A DNA stretch of 16,256 nucleotides from an uncultured bacterium (GTDB taxonomy: Bacteria > Planctomycetota > UBA1135 > GCA-002686595): positions 1 to 16,256 of the forward strand of contig CAJXRJ010000079.1 in the NCBI GenBank assembly GCA_913058555.1. The letters run 5' to 3'. The position numbers and the translations under genes are program-made. Within the stretch, counting starts at the first letter, position 1, and each line of letters begins with the position of its first letter. Below the pieces are notes generated by a model. The model searched no databases. It had not been told where the DNA came from and saw only the letters and a program-made list of their open reading frames with translations. Below, piece by piece: positions 7,295-15,475 of this stretch.

Positions 7295-9517
7295 TTAGTT
7301 CGCGCCGAGAATCTTGGTCTTGAAGAAGTCGGTGACAAGGGTGCCGTCATCGTCAGCGACGGACTGGAGAACATCCTCGGGAAGGGGGGAGTTCAAGAGG
7401 AGCAGTGCCCCAAGTCCGGTGGCGTCCAGCTGGGTTGTTCCCGTGGCGGCCGTCCTGAGCATCTCGACGCTCAACGGCGACGAGCCTCCCAGGACCAACG
7501 CTGTGTGCAACGTACCTAGCTTGTCCGTTGCGAGAGCGGCTTCGAGCTCAGCATCCGAAAGCGGCAGGTTCGCAAGCAAGAAGTCTCTGAGGTCGGACTC
7601 GTCCATGGACGCAATCGCATCCAGAACTCCTGGCCGGACCTCTTCCTCGGGCTCCGCGGGAGGCTCGTCCGCGGGGGGCGCGTCGTCGGGCACCTCCTTG
7701 GGTCGCAGCGCTTCACGCTCCACCTTGACCACGCTTTCGACGTCGTCCCAGTTGAAGAGGTCTTCACTGCCTACGTAGCTGCGCTCGACGCCCGCGAGAT
7801 CGATGTAGTCGAGATCCATGGTCACGTTGCCAAGGTCGTGGGCATCGGCGAGCACAGCAGCGTTCGTGGGATCCACGCCGAGCAAGCGGAACGGATCTCC
7901 ACGACGCCTGGCGGCTGCCGGGACTTCGATCACGCGCCAGCCGATGATCCGGGGGCGGTTGCGTCCGTCTCCGCCGGAGCTGTCGAAATGCAGACGCGCT
8001 CCAGCGCTGATGTCCAGTCGGCGCGCGATCACGCCGCCGAAGATCTCGAAGTTCGAACCGATGCGAACGTCCGTGTCCGGCGCGTAGACGGTTCCATAGA
8101 ACTGGCTCGTCGCGTCGAGCGTGACCGCGGGATTCAGCGGGTCGTTCGCGGTGGAGGACACCTGAACGGTGGTTTCGTCGGGCTCGACGCCGGAGGTGGC
8201 CACGGTGGAACCCCCTTGGAGGTCCAGCTCGTCGGTCACGAAGAGGGCGACCTCGCCGGCACGGGTATCGAGTTCGAGATGGGCACCTGGCTCGAGTACG
8301 AGCTCCCCGATCACGACGGTCGCGGGCCCGCGGATCACGAGCTCAGCTCCCGCCGCGACCTCGATGCGTGTGTGGCCCGATTCCCCTTGGGGAATCAACA
8401 TCGGGAGCAGGTCATCATGGCGGACGGCGGCTGACATCGTGACTTCCGGCACCGTGACGACCGGCAGCTCCACCTGCGTCGCCCGGGACCCTGTGGCGCC
8501 GTCGATGGTCACCGAGTCAAGCCCGGTGACGCTCCCGTCCGGCCCAGGCCGAACATCTCCCCAGATCTCCGCGACTTCCCCGGTGGGCAACGTGAAGTGC
8601 ACGTCGCCGTTTGACCCGAGGAGGGCACCCTGACCCGTGGTCACGCCGAGCTCGCTTTCTGGTCCCGAGTCGCCGCCTTCTTCGGCTGGGGGAGGATTGG
8701 CGTCGAGGCCGGCGAAGTAGGCGCGGACAAAGTCAATCTCGCAGACCAGCGGCCCTTCGTAGTCATCGTCGTCGTTTCCCGCAAGGGCCCAGGCATCGGA
8801 GCGTCCGGGCACGTAGTCCTCCTTCCAGTCAGCATCGGTGAAGTCGCCGGGATCGAGGCCGTAGTTCGAACTCCCGGACATGCCCACCAGCGAGGCGTAG
8901 GGGACCGAGGCGTCGTACTGCACGCTTCCCTTCTCGGGGCCAACGTACCTGTAGAACGTTCCCTCGTAGAAGAGGATGTTGTCCTCCTTCATCACATGCA
9001 GGAATGGGTAGGACTTGTCGATTTCGATCGTCTCCAGACCCACTTGTTCTGTGTAGCTCCCCGCGGCTGGGTCCCACCCGTCGGTCAGAAAAACATTGTC
9101 GACGATGAGGTCCTCGTCACCGAAGAAGCCCAGGTCGAACTCAACCGGCTCAAGTACGAAGGAAAGGGTGGCGCGCCCACTGCCGACGAGACCGGTGCTG
9201 TCCAGGCGAACGTTGCCATCGGCGAGCTCTAGCACATCGACCCAGAGAAGGCCCTGCCCAAACATTGCGGGGTCGGTTTCGCTGCCGATCTGGACCGAGC
9301 GTCCCATGCGGACCGGCTGGAATGACTCAGCGAGACCCGCCTCTGCCAGATAGAAAGCAAGCTGATTGTCGATGGCATTGAACTGGCGCCTTGCGAGCGC
9401 CGACGTGACCTGGAGGTACCCCGCCCCGAGCATCGCGACGACCGTTACGACGATCATCGCCATGGCGAGTGCCGCTCCTCGTCTCTGCGCGTGTCCTCTG
9501 GGGCGCCGGGTTGTCAT
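7295..9517 (-). CDS. Very large GspK/PilX-like minor pilin with beta-helix region and helical tail repeats
   Basis: This 740-residue protein starts with a short basic leader ending RRG, followed by one hydrophobic segment (about 15-38) and the YLAEAGLAES helix typical of PilX/GspK-like minor pilins. The conserved Glu at +5 is absent, as is usual for the K type. The large middle part holds beta-rich sequence, including FYGTVYAPDTDVRIGSN and VIARRLDI, which resembles the right-handed beta-helix domains found after PilX N-termini. A Pro/Glu-rich linker (about 605-626) leads to a Leu-rich helical tail with three PLS/PLP-type repeats. Its start overlaps the stop of the J/PilW-like gene as ATGA. 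It is probably the tip or capping subunit of a type IV or type II pseudopilus. GspK is normally about 300-350 residues, so this one is more than twice that size. Confidence 0.8.
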   Translation of the reverse strand: MTTRRPRGHAQRRGAALAMAMIVVTVVAMLGAGYLQVTSALARRQFNAIDNQLAFYLAEAGLAESFQPVRMGRSVQIGSETDPAMFGQGLLWVDVLELADGNVRLDSTGLVGSGRATLSFVLEPVEFDLGFFGDEDLIVDNVFLTDGWDPAAGSYTEQVGLETIEIDKSYPFLHVMKEDNILFYEGTFYRYVGPEKGSVQYDASVPYASLVGMSGSSNYGLDPGDFTDADWKEDYVPGRSDAWALAGNDDDDYEGPLVCEIDFVRAYFAGLDANPPPAEEGGDSGPESELGVTTGQGALLGSNGDVHFTLPTGEVAEIWGDVRPGPDGSVTGLDSVTIDGATGSRATQVELPVVTVPEVTMSAAVRHDDLLPMLIPQGESGHTRIEVAAGAELVIRGPATVVIGELVLEPGAHLELDTRAGEVALFVTDELDLQGGSTVATSGVEPDETTVQVSSTANDPLNPAVTLDATSQFYGTVYAPDTDVRIGSNFEIFGGVIARRLDISAGARLHFDSSGGDGRNRPRIIGWRVIEVPAAARRRGDPFRLLGVDPTNAAVLADAHDLGNVTMDLDYIDLAGVERSYVGSEDLFNWDDVESVVKVEREALRPKEVPDDAPPADEPPAEPEEEVRPGVLDAIASMDESDLRDFLLANLPLSDAELEAALATDKLGTLHTALVLGGSSPLSVEMLRTAATGTTQLDATGLGALLLLNSPLPEDVLQSVADDDGTLVTDFFKTKILGAN

Positions 9518-10134
9518 CCGTTCACGTTCAGGTTGCGGCAGGTCACGGTCGTCTCCACGGTCTCGGTGACCGATTCTCCTTCTTCCGTGAGACGTTCGAG
9601 CGTCAACCGGATGCGTACGGCGTTGCGGTCCACTTCCAGGCTCAAGCCCTTCTCGTCGATGAGGCCATTGCCGTTGTCGTCCATCCCGTTGGGGATCTCA
9701 CCCTCGAGGAACGGAGTCACAATGTTGCTCCAGACGATGCGGTACTCGTTGGCCGCATCGGGGTTGGCGCTCCAGAACGCCTGTTGGCGACCGTCGTCCA
9801 AGGCGATGCGTTCCGGGTCGCTCCAGATGACCTGGCCGTCTTGGATCCCGAGATTCACCTGGAAGCGCATGTCGCTCATGCTCAGGGGCGCGGGCGTGTC
9901 AGGAATGAGTGTTTCGCGATTCGCTCCCATGACGGCGAGGGCGATCTGGTTCAACACGCGGCGCGCTTGATCCTCGAGGACGACGCGGCTAGTCGACTCT
10001 CTGCTGGTCCTGTTCGCTGCCTGCATGGTGTCGTAGACCTTCACCGTCATGATGGTGAAGAGCACGACGGCCAGCATGGTCTCGAGTAGGGTGAAGCCTC
10101 CCCTGAGGTTCTTGCAGTGACGGCGGCTGATCAT
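9514..10134 (-). CDS. GspJ/PilW-like minor pilin (prepilin-type N-terminus)
   Basis: This 206-residue protein has a prepilin peptidase site RGG|FTLLE (cleavage after Gly13, Glu18 at +5) and the following hydrophobic helix (about 14-33). The globular part carries an Asp/Asn-rich loop, NGMDDNGNGLIDE, which may bind calcium. Such loops are common in J/PilW-like proteins of planctomycetes and related bacteria. The start at 10134 was chosen because its ATG overlaps the stop of the preceding I/PilV-like gene as ATGA and gives a normal leader; an upstream in-frame start would add 21 residues. Its own stop overlaps the next gene's start in the same way. The three genes are therefore probably co-translated and co-assembled as a pseudopilus sub-complex. 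Whether it serves type II secretion or type IV pili cannot be told from this window. Confidence 0.87.
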   Translation of the reverse strand: MISRRHCKNLRGGFTLLETMLAVVLFTIMTVKVYDTMQAANRTSRESTSRVVLEDQARRVLNQIALAVMGANRETLIPDTPAPLSMSDMRFQVNLGIQDGQVIWSDPERIALDDGRQQAFWSANPDAANEYRIVWSNIVTPFLEGEIPNGMDDNGNGLIDEKGLSLEVDRNAVRIRLTLERLTEEGESVTETVETTVTCRNLNVNG

Positions 10135-10769
10135 CCGTAGAACTCCGCGAGTACGGTGCAGAGACGGATCTCTCGGGGTCCGAGTCGTCCGCGCCATCGC
10201 ACAACGATCACGACGGGCAACAATGTGCAGTCGCCAGAATGGTCGAGGTCGTCGATGACCGCGTCTCCATTGAGGTCACGCGGGGTTCCCAGAAGGTCGT
10301 TCGGGACGTCCTCCCGAATCTGCCAGCTTGGGGCGACGACGGAGCCGGCGTTCCAAGTGGGGAGGATGACCTCGCCGATCAGGTCAGGGAGGTTCGGATC
10401 GAGCCCCGCCAATTCGGCGACGTTGAAAGTGTTGCCGGGTGCGGTGCCCGGGCCGCCCGGGTCGTCGAGCGGATCCGAGTTGTACAGGGCCAAGAGGCTG
10501 CCGAAGTTCTCGTTGCGCATCTCCTCGACGACGGTCTGGGCAGCCGTGCTGGCAATCCCGTCCTCACGCCCGGCATCCCTGAGGCGTCCACCGGTCGACA
10601 TCATTTGCACGAGCATCCCAAGTGCGACCAAGACCACAGGCATCGCGATCACGACCTCGATGATGGTGAGGCCCCGTTGAGACCTGCGGGCGAGGTGCCC
10701 ACTGTGGCAGGTCCGCTGACTCTTCAATAGAGGCTTGCTAGGTGGGAGGAGGGTAGAAAGCATTTCCAT
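10131..10769 (-). CDS. GspI/PilV-like minor pilin (prepilin-type N-terminus)
   Basis: This is the first gene of the three-gene pilin operon; the product is 212 residues from the chosen ATG. The prepilin site is QRG|LTIIEVV (Gly33, Glu38 at +5), followed by a hydrophobic helix (about 34-56) and a globular domain. A DLNGDAVIDDLDHSGD segment (10227-10277) matches the Asp/Asn spacing of dockerin or EF-hand calcium loops. The 33-residue leader is long, so the true start may be one of the later codons; an ATG two codons downstream exists and a ribosome-binding site is not evident for any choice. The stop overlaps the PilW-like start. The I/PilV call rests on gene order (I-J-K) and on the VV/IEVVIAM helix style, not on a family-specific residue. 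Confidence 0.8.
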   Translation of the reverse strand: MEMLSTLLPPSKPLLKSQRTCHSGHLARRSQRGLTIIEVVIAMPVVLVALGMLVQMMSTGGRLRDAGREDGIASTAAQTVVEEMRNENFGSLLALYNSDPLDDPGGPGTAPGNTFNVAELAGLDPNLPDLIGEVILPTWNAGSVVAPSWQIREDVPNDLLGTPRDLNGDAVIDDLDHSGDCTLLPVVIVVRWRGRLGPREIRLCTVLAEFYG

Positions 10770-11118
10770 GGGTGACCGCGGGGGAGCCAGGGAGGGCCAC
10801 ATGAACACGTGGCATGGCGTCGCGGGATTTCCCCATGGATCACATCGTTGCCGGACCCACCGGAACTTCACCTTGAGCTGTATTCCCAAACTGTGCCCAG
10901 GGGGAGGAACTCAATCCGGGATTCGAGTGGCCGGGCCGGCCTGCCGAAGGTCCTACGCTCATTGGCGTAGTGTGAAGCGGCCAGCTTCAGGCGCCGATTT
11001 GCAGCGGGCTGAGAATGAGTCTGCTTCGTCCTTCAGCCCACCGGTTTTGGAGGATTCTCCCGTGGCCCCGTGTGGATTCAGTCGATGCGTCTCGAATCCG
11101 CCCAGCACCGCACCCGAC
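10770..11118. promoter_or_regulatory. Divergent intergenic region between pilin operon and the propeller gene
   Basis: About 350 bases separate the start of the minus-strand pilin operon from the start of the plus-strand exoprotein, so promoters for both should lie here. The only clear structure is the inverted repeat CTACGC-N6-GCGTAG (10953-10970). Its half sites are the same hexamers that form the palindrome at 891-902. The plus frame is open throughout, but the sequence before 11119 lacks domain features and is treated as non-coding. Confidence 0.4.
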
Positions 11119-13968
11119 ATGCAGAACCGCCACCTGATCGCCTTTGTGTTCCCATTCTTGGTCTCTTGGTTCGCGCCGAATGCTGCCGCCTACCAGAAGG
11201 GCGACGACCTGCGGCAGCGGCTTGCACAATCGGGCTCCGAGTGGATCGGCCTCGAAGCGCGGCGCACAGCAGGGAGGCTCTCCGACGACGAGCGCGACCG
11301 GCGAATGGAGCTCGAGGAGGATATCCTTGAGACGGCGGGTGTGGTCCTTGGCAAGGCAGCCCATCAGCTGAGCGAGGAGGCGATCGAAGGCGCTCTTGCG
11401 GAGGCGCTTGCGGAGCACGATCCCGATGCCGCATCGCTCTTCGAGGCGATGCTCCGGGAGCGAGACCACGCGCCGGCCGCCGAAGGCCGGCTGCAGTCGA
11501 TCGAGGCCGCCCTTGTCCTATATCAGATCGCCAACGGCCAATACCCTCCGACGTCCACCGGCCTCGTGGCCCTGATCGGAGAGGACCTGATCCACGCAAG
11601 CGACCTGCTCGACCCGTGGCAGCATCCGATGCGCTACGAGGTCACCAATGATGGCGCGGACTTCCGTGTCACCTCGATCGGGGCGGACGGGGTCGAGGGC
11701 ACGGGCGACGACCTCTGGGTGGACGGCTCGGGCGAGATCGTGCGGACGACTCCGGGTGGGGCGGCGGCCCCCGCGAATCCAGCTCAACCGATGGGCCTCG
11801 GCAGTGTTCCTGCTGCGGACGGGATCGTGACCATCGAACTCACCGGGGATGGCCTCGGCATTGCCTACATCGCGCAGCGCGCTGACGGGTTCTGGGGGGG
11901 CTGGGGGCACGGCGAGTCAGGGCCCTTCGACGCCCTGCAGCTTGTCACGTGTGGGGACGTTGCTGGCGCCTGCGCCTTTGTCGGGACGCGGGACAGCGTG
12001 CTTCACCTCATCACTCCCACGGGGACGCGGGCCTTGCCGAACCTCAAGGCGGTCGGCTTCGTGAATGGCACGACGGACCTTTATCTGCTAGAGCAGGAAA
12101 ACGGTCACCATCGCGGCACCATCGCCGGGCGGGAACTGGCCTTCGGCTTGGACCTCAAGCCAGGGCAGGCATCCGTGCCGACATTCGACTCGGACGGCCA
12201 CGCCGTTGCCTGGCGGGAACGGCTCGCGGACGGCCGTTACATCGTTCACATTGGTCCAAAAGTCAGTGAACCCGCCGAGTGGGCTAGCTCGCCGGTGGTC
12301 CTGCCCCTTGCGGGTGGCGACCTGGTCGCCTTTCGAATGTGGGACGGCGAGAAGACCATGGCGGTTGTTGGCACCGACGGCTTCAGCGTGGCGTGGGCCC
12401 GCAACCCGGTCGTCAGCCCTGGCGGCACCTCTTGGGGCATGGCCGTTGCCCTTGACGGCGAGCCCGCTGACAACTTCGAGGAGGCACGCGAACAGCAGTG
12501 CGCGGAGCACAGATCGAATGGGTACTCAGTGACCCCCGCCTTTGTGACGAGCCAAGCCAACGTCATTGTGAATGGCAAGATCGCCGGCGGCGACAGTGCC
12601 TGGGCAGGTGATCCCGTGTTCGCTGAGGACGGCTCCCGCTGGGCCTACCCCATACGGGACGAGGGGGGGCAGTGGCACATTCACCGCGGCTCCCCTGGGG
12701 CGGTCACCAGTGGCCCAGGATTCGACGAAGTGGCGCGGCCACGCATTGTCCTCGGCGGCCGGCACGTTCTTCACTCGGCGCGCCGTGATGGCGTTGACAT
12801 GCTCGTCTGTGACAGCGTCATGAACGCCGCGTCGTGGGGCGTCCGCGTCCTGACCGGCGCCGATGGCTACGCCTGGGTCGATGACGACGAGGGGCAGAGG
12901 ATACTCGTGACCGCTACCGCCGACTTCAGTGACATCGCGTCGGTGGCGCGCGCCGACGAGATCGATCTGAGGGGCTTCCTCCCTGGTACGACACAGCCCA
13001 TCGCGCGCCTGCGCGACGGGGAAAAATGGCGCCTATATGTCGATGGCGTTGGTACCGACTGGGGCGGGCGGGTGCTCCCTCCAGCGGCGAGCCGAGCCTA
13101 TGTCGGCCACGGGATTGAAGTGGGCGATGAGTACGTTCCGGCGGTTTACGACGTCGCTGAGAAGAGGCTGCGCAGGATCACCCCGGACCATGATCGCGCC
13201 GGTTTTGATGCTATCGGACGGCCGCACGTCGGAGAAACCGGCGCCATCGCCTTTGAGGTGGCGACGGATGCCTACGTCTTCACGCTCCTCCCGGATGATT
13301 ACCCGGTACCTACCGGAGGTGGCTCCAAGTTCCTGGTGTTCCAGGACGGCAAGTGGAGCAAAGGGCCCGAGGTGGAAGACATCGACCAGATCCTCCCCGG
13401 ATCGGACGGGCGCTTTGCCTACCGCGCGAGCGGCCGGAAAGGGCAGCGGGTGGATCAGTACGCCGATCACGTGATCGAGGAGGGCAAATGGTTCGCCGCG
13501 GTCGAGCAGCTCAGGGTCCGCGCCGACGGCACTCCCGCGTATGTCGCACGGCGCGACGATGGCCACGAATGCGTGGTGATCGATACCAACCAGTCGCCCG
13601 CCGTCGGAACGATCGAGGGGTTTGACCTTGGAACCGACGAGATGACGACGGTCTGGGTTGTTCGGTCGGAGGGACGGCCGCACGTTTTCCTGGACGGTAC
13701 GGCGATCGAGATCAATGCGGAGCCCATCGGGGACTGGCTATGGAGCGCAGGCGGCCAGCACCTGATCTACCGCGCCCGCCACGTCAACGTCGCGACATCA
13801 GTGGAAGTCGAGGTGCTCGTGATCGCAAACCGCGACGCCCCTGCGCGTCCGATCACCGTCGTTGGCGACGCCGTGTCGGTGCCGCGGATCGCTGACGATG
13901 GTAAGACTGTCAAGGTCGTCGTGGTCCGGAACGGCGAGCCCCGGGCGATCGACGTTCCGCTCGAGTAA
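11119..13968 (+). CDS. Exported protein: GspG-like pseudopilin domain fused to a beta-propeller-like region
   Basis: This 949-residue protein begins with a signal peptide (MQNRHLIAFVFPFLVSWF, cleavage near residue 24). Residues about 26-118 are charged and helical. Residues about 122-202 closely match the globular C-terminal domain of the major pseudopilin GspG: RLQSIEAALVLYQIANGQYPP, GLVALI, then DPWQHPMRYEV and the calcium-loop-like SIGADGVEGTGDDLW. There is no FTLxE prepilin helix. Residues about 225-949 contain recurring beta motifs of the type W-x-x-xPVxSxDGxxWAY, as in TolB/WD40-like propellers, for example DPVFAEDGSRWAYPI. The start at 11119 was chosen at the signal peptide; the frame is open 128 codons further upstream. 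It is divergent from the pilin operon. The function is unknown; it may interact with the pseudopilus or be an unrelated sensor. Confidence 0.8.
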   Translation: MQNRHLIAFVFPFLVSWFAPNAAAYQKGDDLRQRLAQSGSEWIGLEARRTAGRLSDDERDRRMELEEDILETAGVVLGKAAHQLSEEAIEGALAEALAEHDPDAASLFEAMLRERDHAPAAEGRLQSIEAALVLYQIANGQYPPTSTGLVALIGEDLIHASDLLDPWQHPMRYEVTNDGADFRVTSIGADGVEGTGDDLWVDGSGEIVRTTPGGAAAPANPAQPMGLGSVPAADGIVTIELTGDGLGIAYIAQRADGFWGGWGHGESGPFDALQLVTCGDVAGACAFVGTRDSVLHLITPTGTRALPNLKAVGFVNGTTDLYLLEQENGHHRGTIAGRELAFGLDLKPGQASVPTFDSDGHAVAWRERLADGRYIVHIGPKVSEPAEWASSPVVLPLAGGDLVAFRMWDGEKTMAVVGTDGFSVAWARNPVVSPGGTSWGMAVALDGEPADNFEEAREQQCAEHRSNGYSVTPAFVTSQANVIVNGKIAGGDSAWAGDPVFAEDGSRWAYPIRDEGGQWHIHRGSPGAVTSGPGFDEVARPRIVLGGRHVLHSARRDGVDMLVCDSVMNAASWGVRVLTGADGYAWVDDDEGQRILVTATADFSDIASVARADEIDLRGFLPGTTQPIARLRDGEKWRLYVDGVGTDWGGRVLPPAASRAYVGHGIEVGDEYVPAVYDVAEKRLRRITPDHDRAGFDAIGRPHVGETGAIAFEVATDAYVFTLLPDDYPVPTGGGSKFLVFQDGKWSKGPEVEDIDQILPGSDGRFAYRASGRKGQRVDQYADHVIEEGKWFAAVEQLRVRADGTPAYVARRDDGHECVVIDTNQSPAVGTIEGFDLGTDEMTTVWVVRSEGRPHVFLDGTAIEINAEPIGDWLWSAGGQHLIYRARHVNVATSVEVEVLVIANRDAPARPITVVGDAVSVPRIADDGKTVKVVVVRNGEPRAIDVPLE

Positions 13969-13982
13969 GCCGCCCCTGGTCG

Positions 13983-14008
13983 CTGGGGCGCAACTCGGGG
14001 CGCCCCAG
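13983..14008 (+). terminator. Hairpin after the propeller gene
   Basis: A perfect 9-base inverted repeat (CTGGGGCGC and GCGCCCCAG, loop of 8) starts 14 bases past the stop codon. It is GC-rich and well placed in a convergent gap, but no T-run follows, so it may act as a weak terminator, as an mRNA 3-prime stabiliser, or together with Rho. Confidence 0.42.
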
Positions 14009-14187
14009 GGCACCCAAGGCCTCTGCGCCATGAGGATGCCCCCGGTGCTCGTTCGCCGCCGACCGACAGGGAAACACGGTCGCCACGCACGTAGCTGAAG
14101 CGGCTGCCTCAGACGAGAGGCGCGGCGCCAACTACGGTCAGGCTGCGTGTTCGCCGCTCGGCTCCCCGGGCGACGTTTCGCGCGGGC

Positions 14188-15264
14188 TCAGTTGAACTGA
14201 ATCTCGAGGCCGTCGGTGAAGTTGGAACCGATGCCGATGCTGTCGCGGAACCACGCCTGGAAGTTCCAGGTTTGCCCGGCCATCACGGGGACGGAGCCAT
14301 TGCCCTGGGGGAAGGCGGTGAGGTCGGGGGAAAGGAAGAAGGTGCCTCCGGCGCCACTACTCAGGATCTGCGATGGGGCGGTGAAGCGTCCGATGGATCC
14401 GCCCAGGCAGAGGTTGATGGCACCTGGAAGGGCCTGGGTTTGCGACGTCACGAAGATGCCGAACTGGTTGGGGGGCAAGTCCGTGGCGGTGACAGTGAAG
14501 TTGTTGTCGGCCGCCGTGGCTGAACCGGATCCAGTGAGGGTGGCGGGCAGACCTGAACTGTTCGGGCTCGTGCTGCAGTAGATAAAACCGATGCCGCTGG
14601 AAGGGGGCGTGAAGTCGATGGTGAGCGCGGGGGCGGTCGCTCCTTCGCGGGTCGAGTAGACCCGAGCGGAAACGCCGCTCTCGTCATCCTTGATGAGCCA
14701 GCCGAATTGGCCGGCGGTTCCGTCCAGCCACGACTGGACGTCCGCCGCGAGGGCGGCCGACGAGAAGGTGGGAGATCCACTGACTCCCACGGTCTGTGTC
14801 ACCGACGGGGCCGCCACGAAGTCACCCCCGGCGGTGCCCCACACCATGGAGGGGTAGAACGTGTTGAGCCACGTCGCATCACCGGTCGTGGCGATGCCTC
14901 CGCTGCCGCCGCCCATGAGCGGCGTCGAAGTGCCCTCGCCCCAATCGGCGGTGAGCCGGTGCACCGTCTGCGTTTCTGTGGGCGCGGCCGTGTTGGCGAC
15001 GTTCACCATCCTCAGCTGCAGCGATGCGCTGTTGATCGTCGATCCGGCGGGGACGGCTCCGGAGACGTCGAACTTCACCAGGGCCCGCGTCGACCCGCCG
15101 TTTCCGGTCACCCCGACGAACATTGTGCCCCCTGCGCCATTGCTTCGGTTCCCCGCACCGAAGAGGTAGATGGTGTTGTCTTGGGTGGGGGTGAGGGTGA
15201 TGTTGTCGGCCAGGGCGGTGGCCGACAGGGCGATGGAGCAGGCGAGCTTGAGGGAGGCTTTCAT
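14188..15264 (-). CDS. Secreted DNRLRE-domain protein with planctomycete C-terminal module
   Basis: The 358-residue product has a Sec signal peptide (MKASLKLACSIALSATALA, cleavage near residue 19). Residues about 20-225 are a DNRLRE-type beta domain: it opens with NITLTPTQDNTIYLFG, continues with STRALVKFDVSGAVPAGSTINSASLQLRM-like strands, and closes with GWLIKDDESGVSARVYSTRE and ALTIDF, the family's usual last strands. DNRLRE domains are associated with surface and carbohydrate-active exoproteins. Residues 228-358 are the second copy of the shared module described at 5728-6138. The ATG at 15264 was chosen because it gives a clean signal peptide; an upstream in-frame start adds 18 residues. 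No catalytic motif is visible, so a structural or binding role is likelier than an enzymatic one. Confidence 0.85.
   Translation of the reverse strand: MKASLKLACSIALSATALADNITLTPTQDNTIYLFGAGNRSNGAGGTMFVGVTGNGGSTRALVKFDVSGAVPAGSTINSASLQLRMVNVANTAAPTETQTVHRLTADWGEGTSTPLMGGGSGGIATTGDATWLNTFYPSMVWGTAGGDFVAAPSVTQTVGVSGSPTFSSAALAADVQSWLDGTAGQFGWLIKDDESGVSARVYSTREGATAPALTIDFTPPSSGIGFIYCSTSPNSSGLPATLTGSGSATAADNNFTVTATDLPPNQFGIFVTSQTQALPGAINLCLGGSIGRFTAPSQILSSGAGGTFFLSPDLTAFPQGNGSVPVMAGQTWNFQAWFRDSIGIGSNFTDGLEIQFN
14191..14583 (-). repeat. Shared C-terminal exoprotein module, copy 2
   Basis: This 131-residue terminal module keeps YC, LPPNQFGIFV, LCLGGSIGRF, PDLTAFPQG and GQTWNFQAW, and ends in an SNFTDG strand. 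Compared with copy 1 it lacks about six residues in the Gly/Ser loop before the second cysteine. It is joined to a DNRLRE domain rather than a GATase-like domain, so the module travels independently of its partner. Confidence 0.75.
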
Positions 15265-15430
15265 ATGAATGCGAGATGGGGTCGGAATGGGGAACGAGCC
15301 TGAGCGGAGAGGCACCATGGTAGGTGCGGCCAGCTATCGGGGCGTTCATACCGAGGCTTGGGGCCCTCGGGGGCGCGTGGGCAGCGTCCGCGGCAGGAAG
15401 AGGGCAGGTGTGGGGTGTCGTGTGCACCCT

Positions 15431-15458
15431 CGCCGGCGGCCTTCTTCGGCAGCCGGCG
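15431..15458 (-). terminator. Hairpin after the carboxypeptidase-regulatory-like gene
   Basis: A 7-base stem (CGCCGGC/GCCGGCG) and a 3-base inner stem are separated by one G/A mismatch and closed by a 6-base loop. It lies 18-45 bases past the stop of the minus-strand gene. No T-run follows, as for the other hairpins in this GC-rich window. Confidence 0.42.
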
Positions 15459-15475
15459 GAGCCCCCCCGAGCGCC

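Noticed and set aside
10735..11118. Upstream in-frame extension of the propeller protein (128 codons)
   Set aside because: The extension is low in recognisable structure and is followed by a clear signal peptide at 11119, which would be useless internally.
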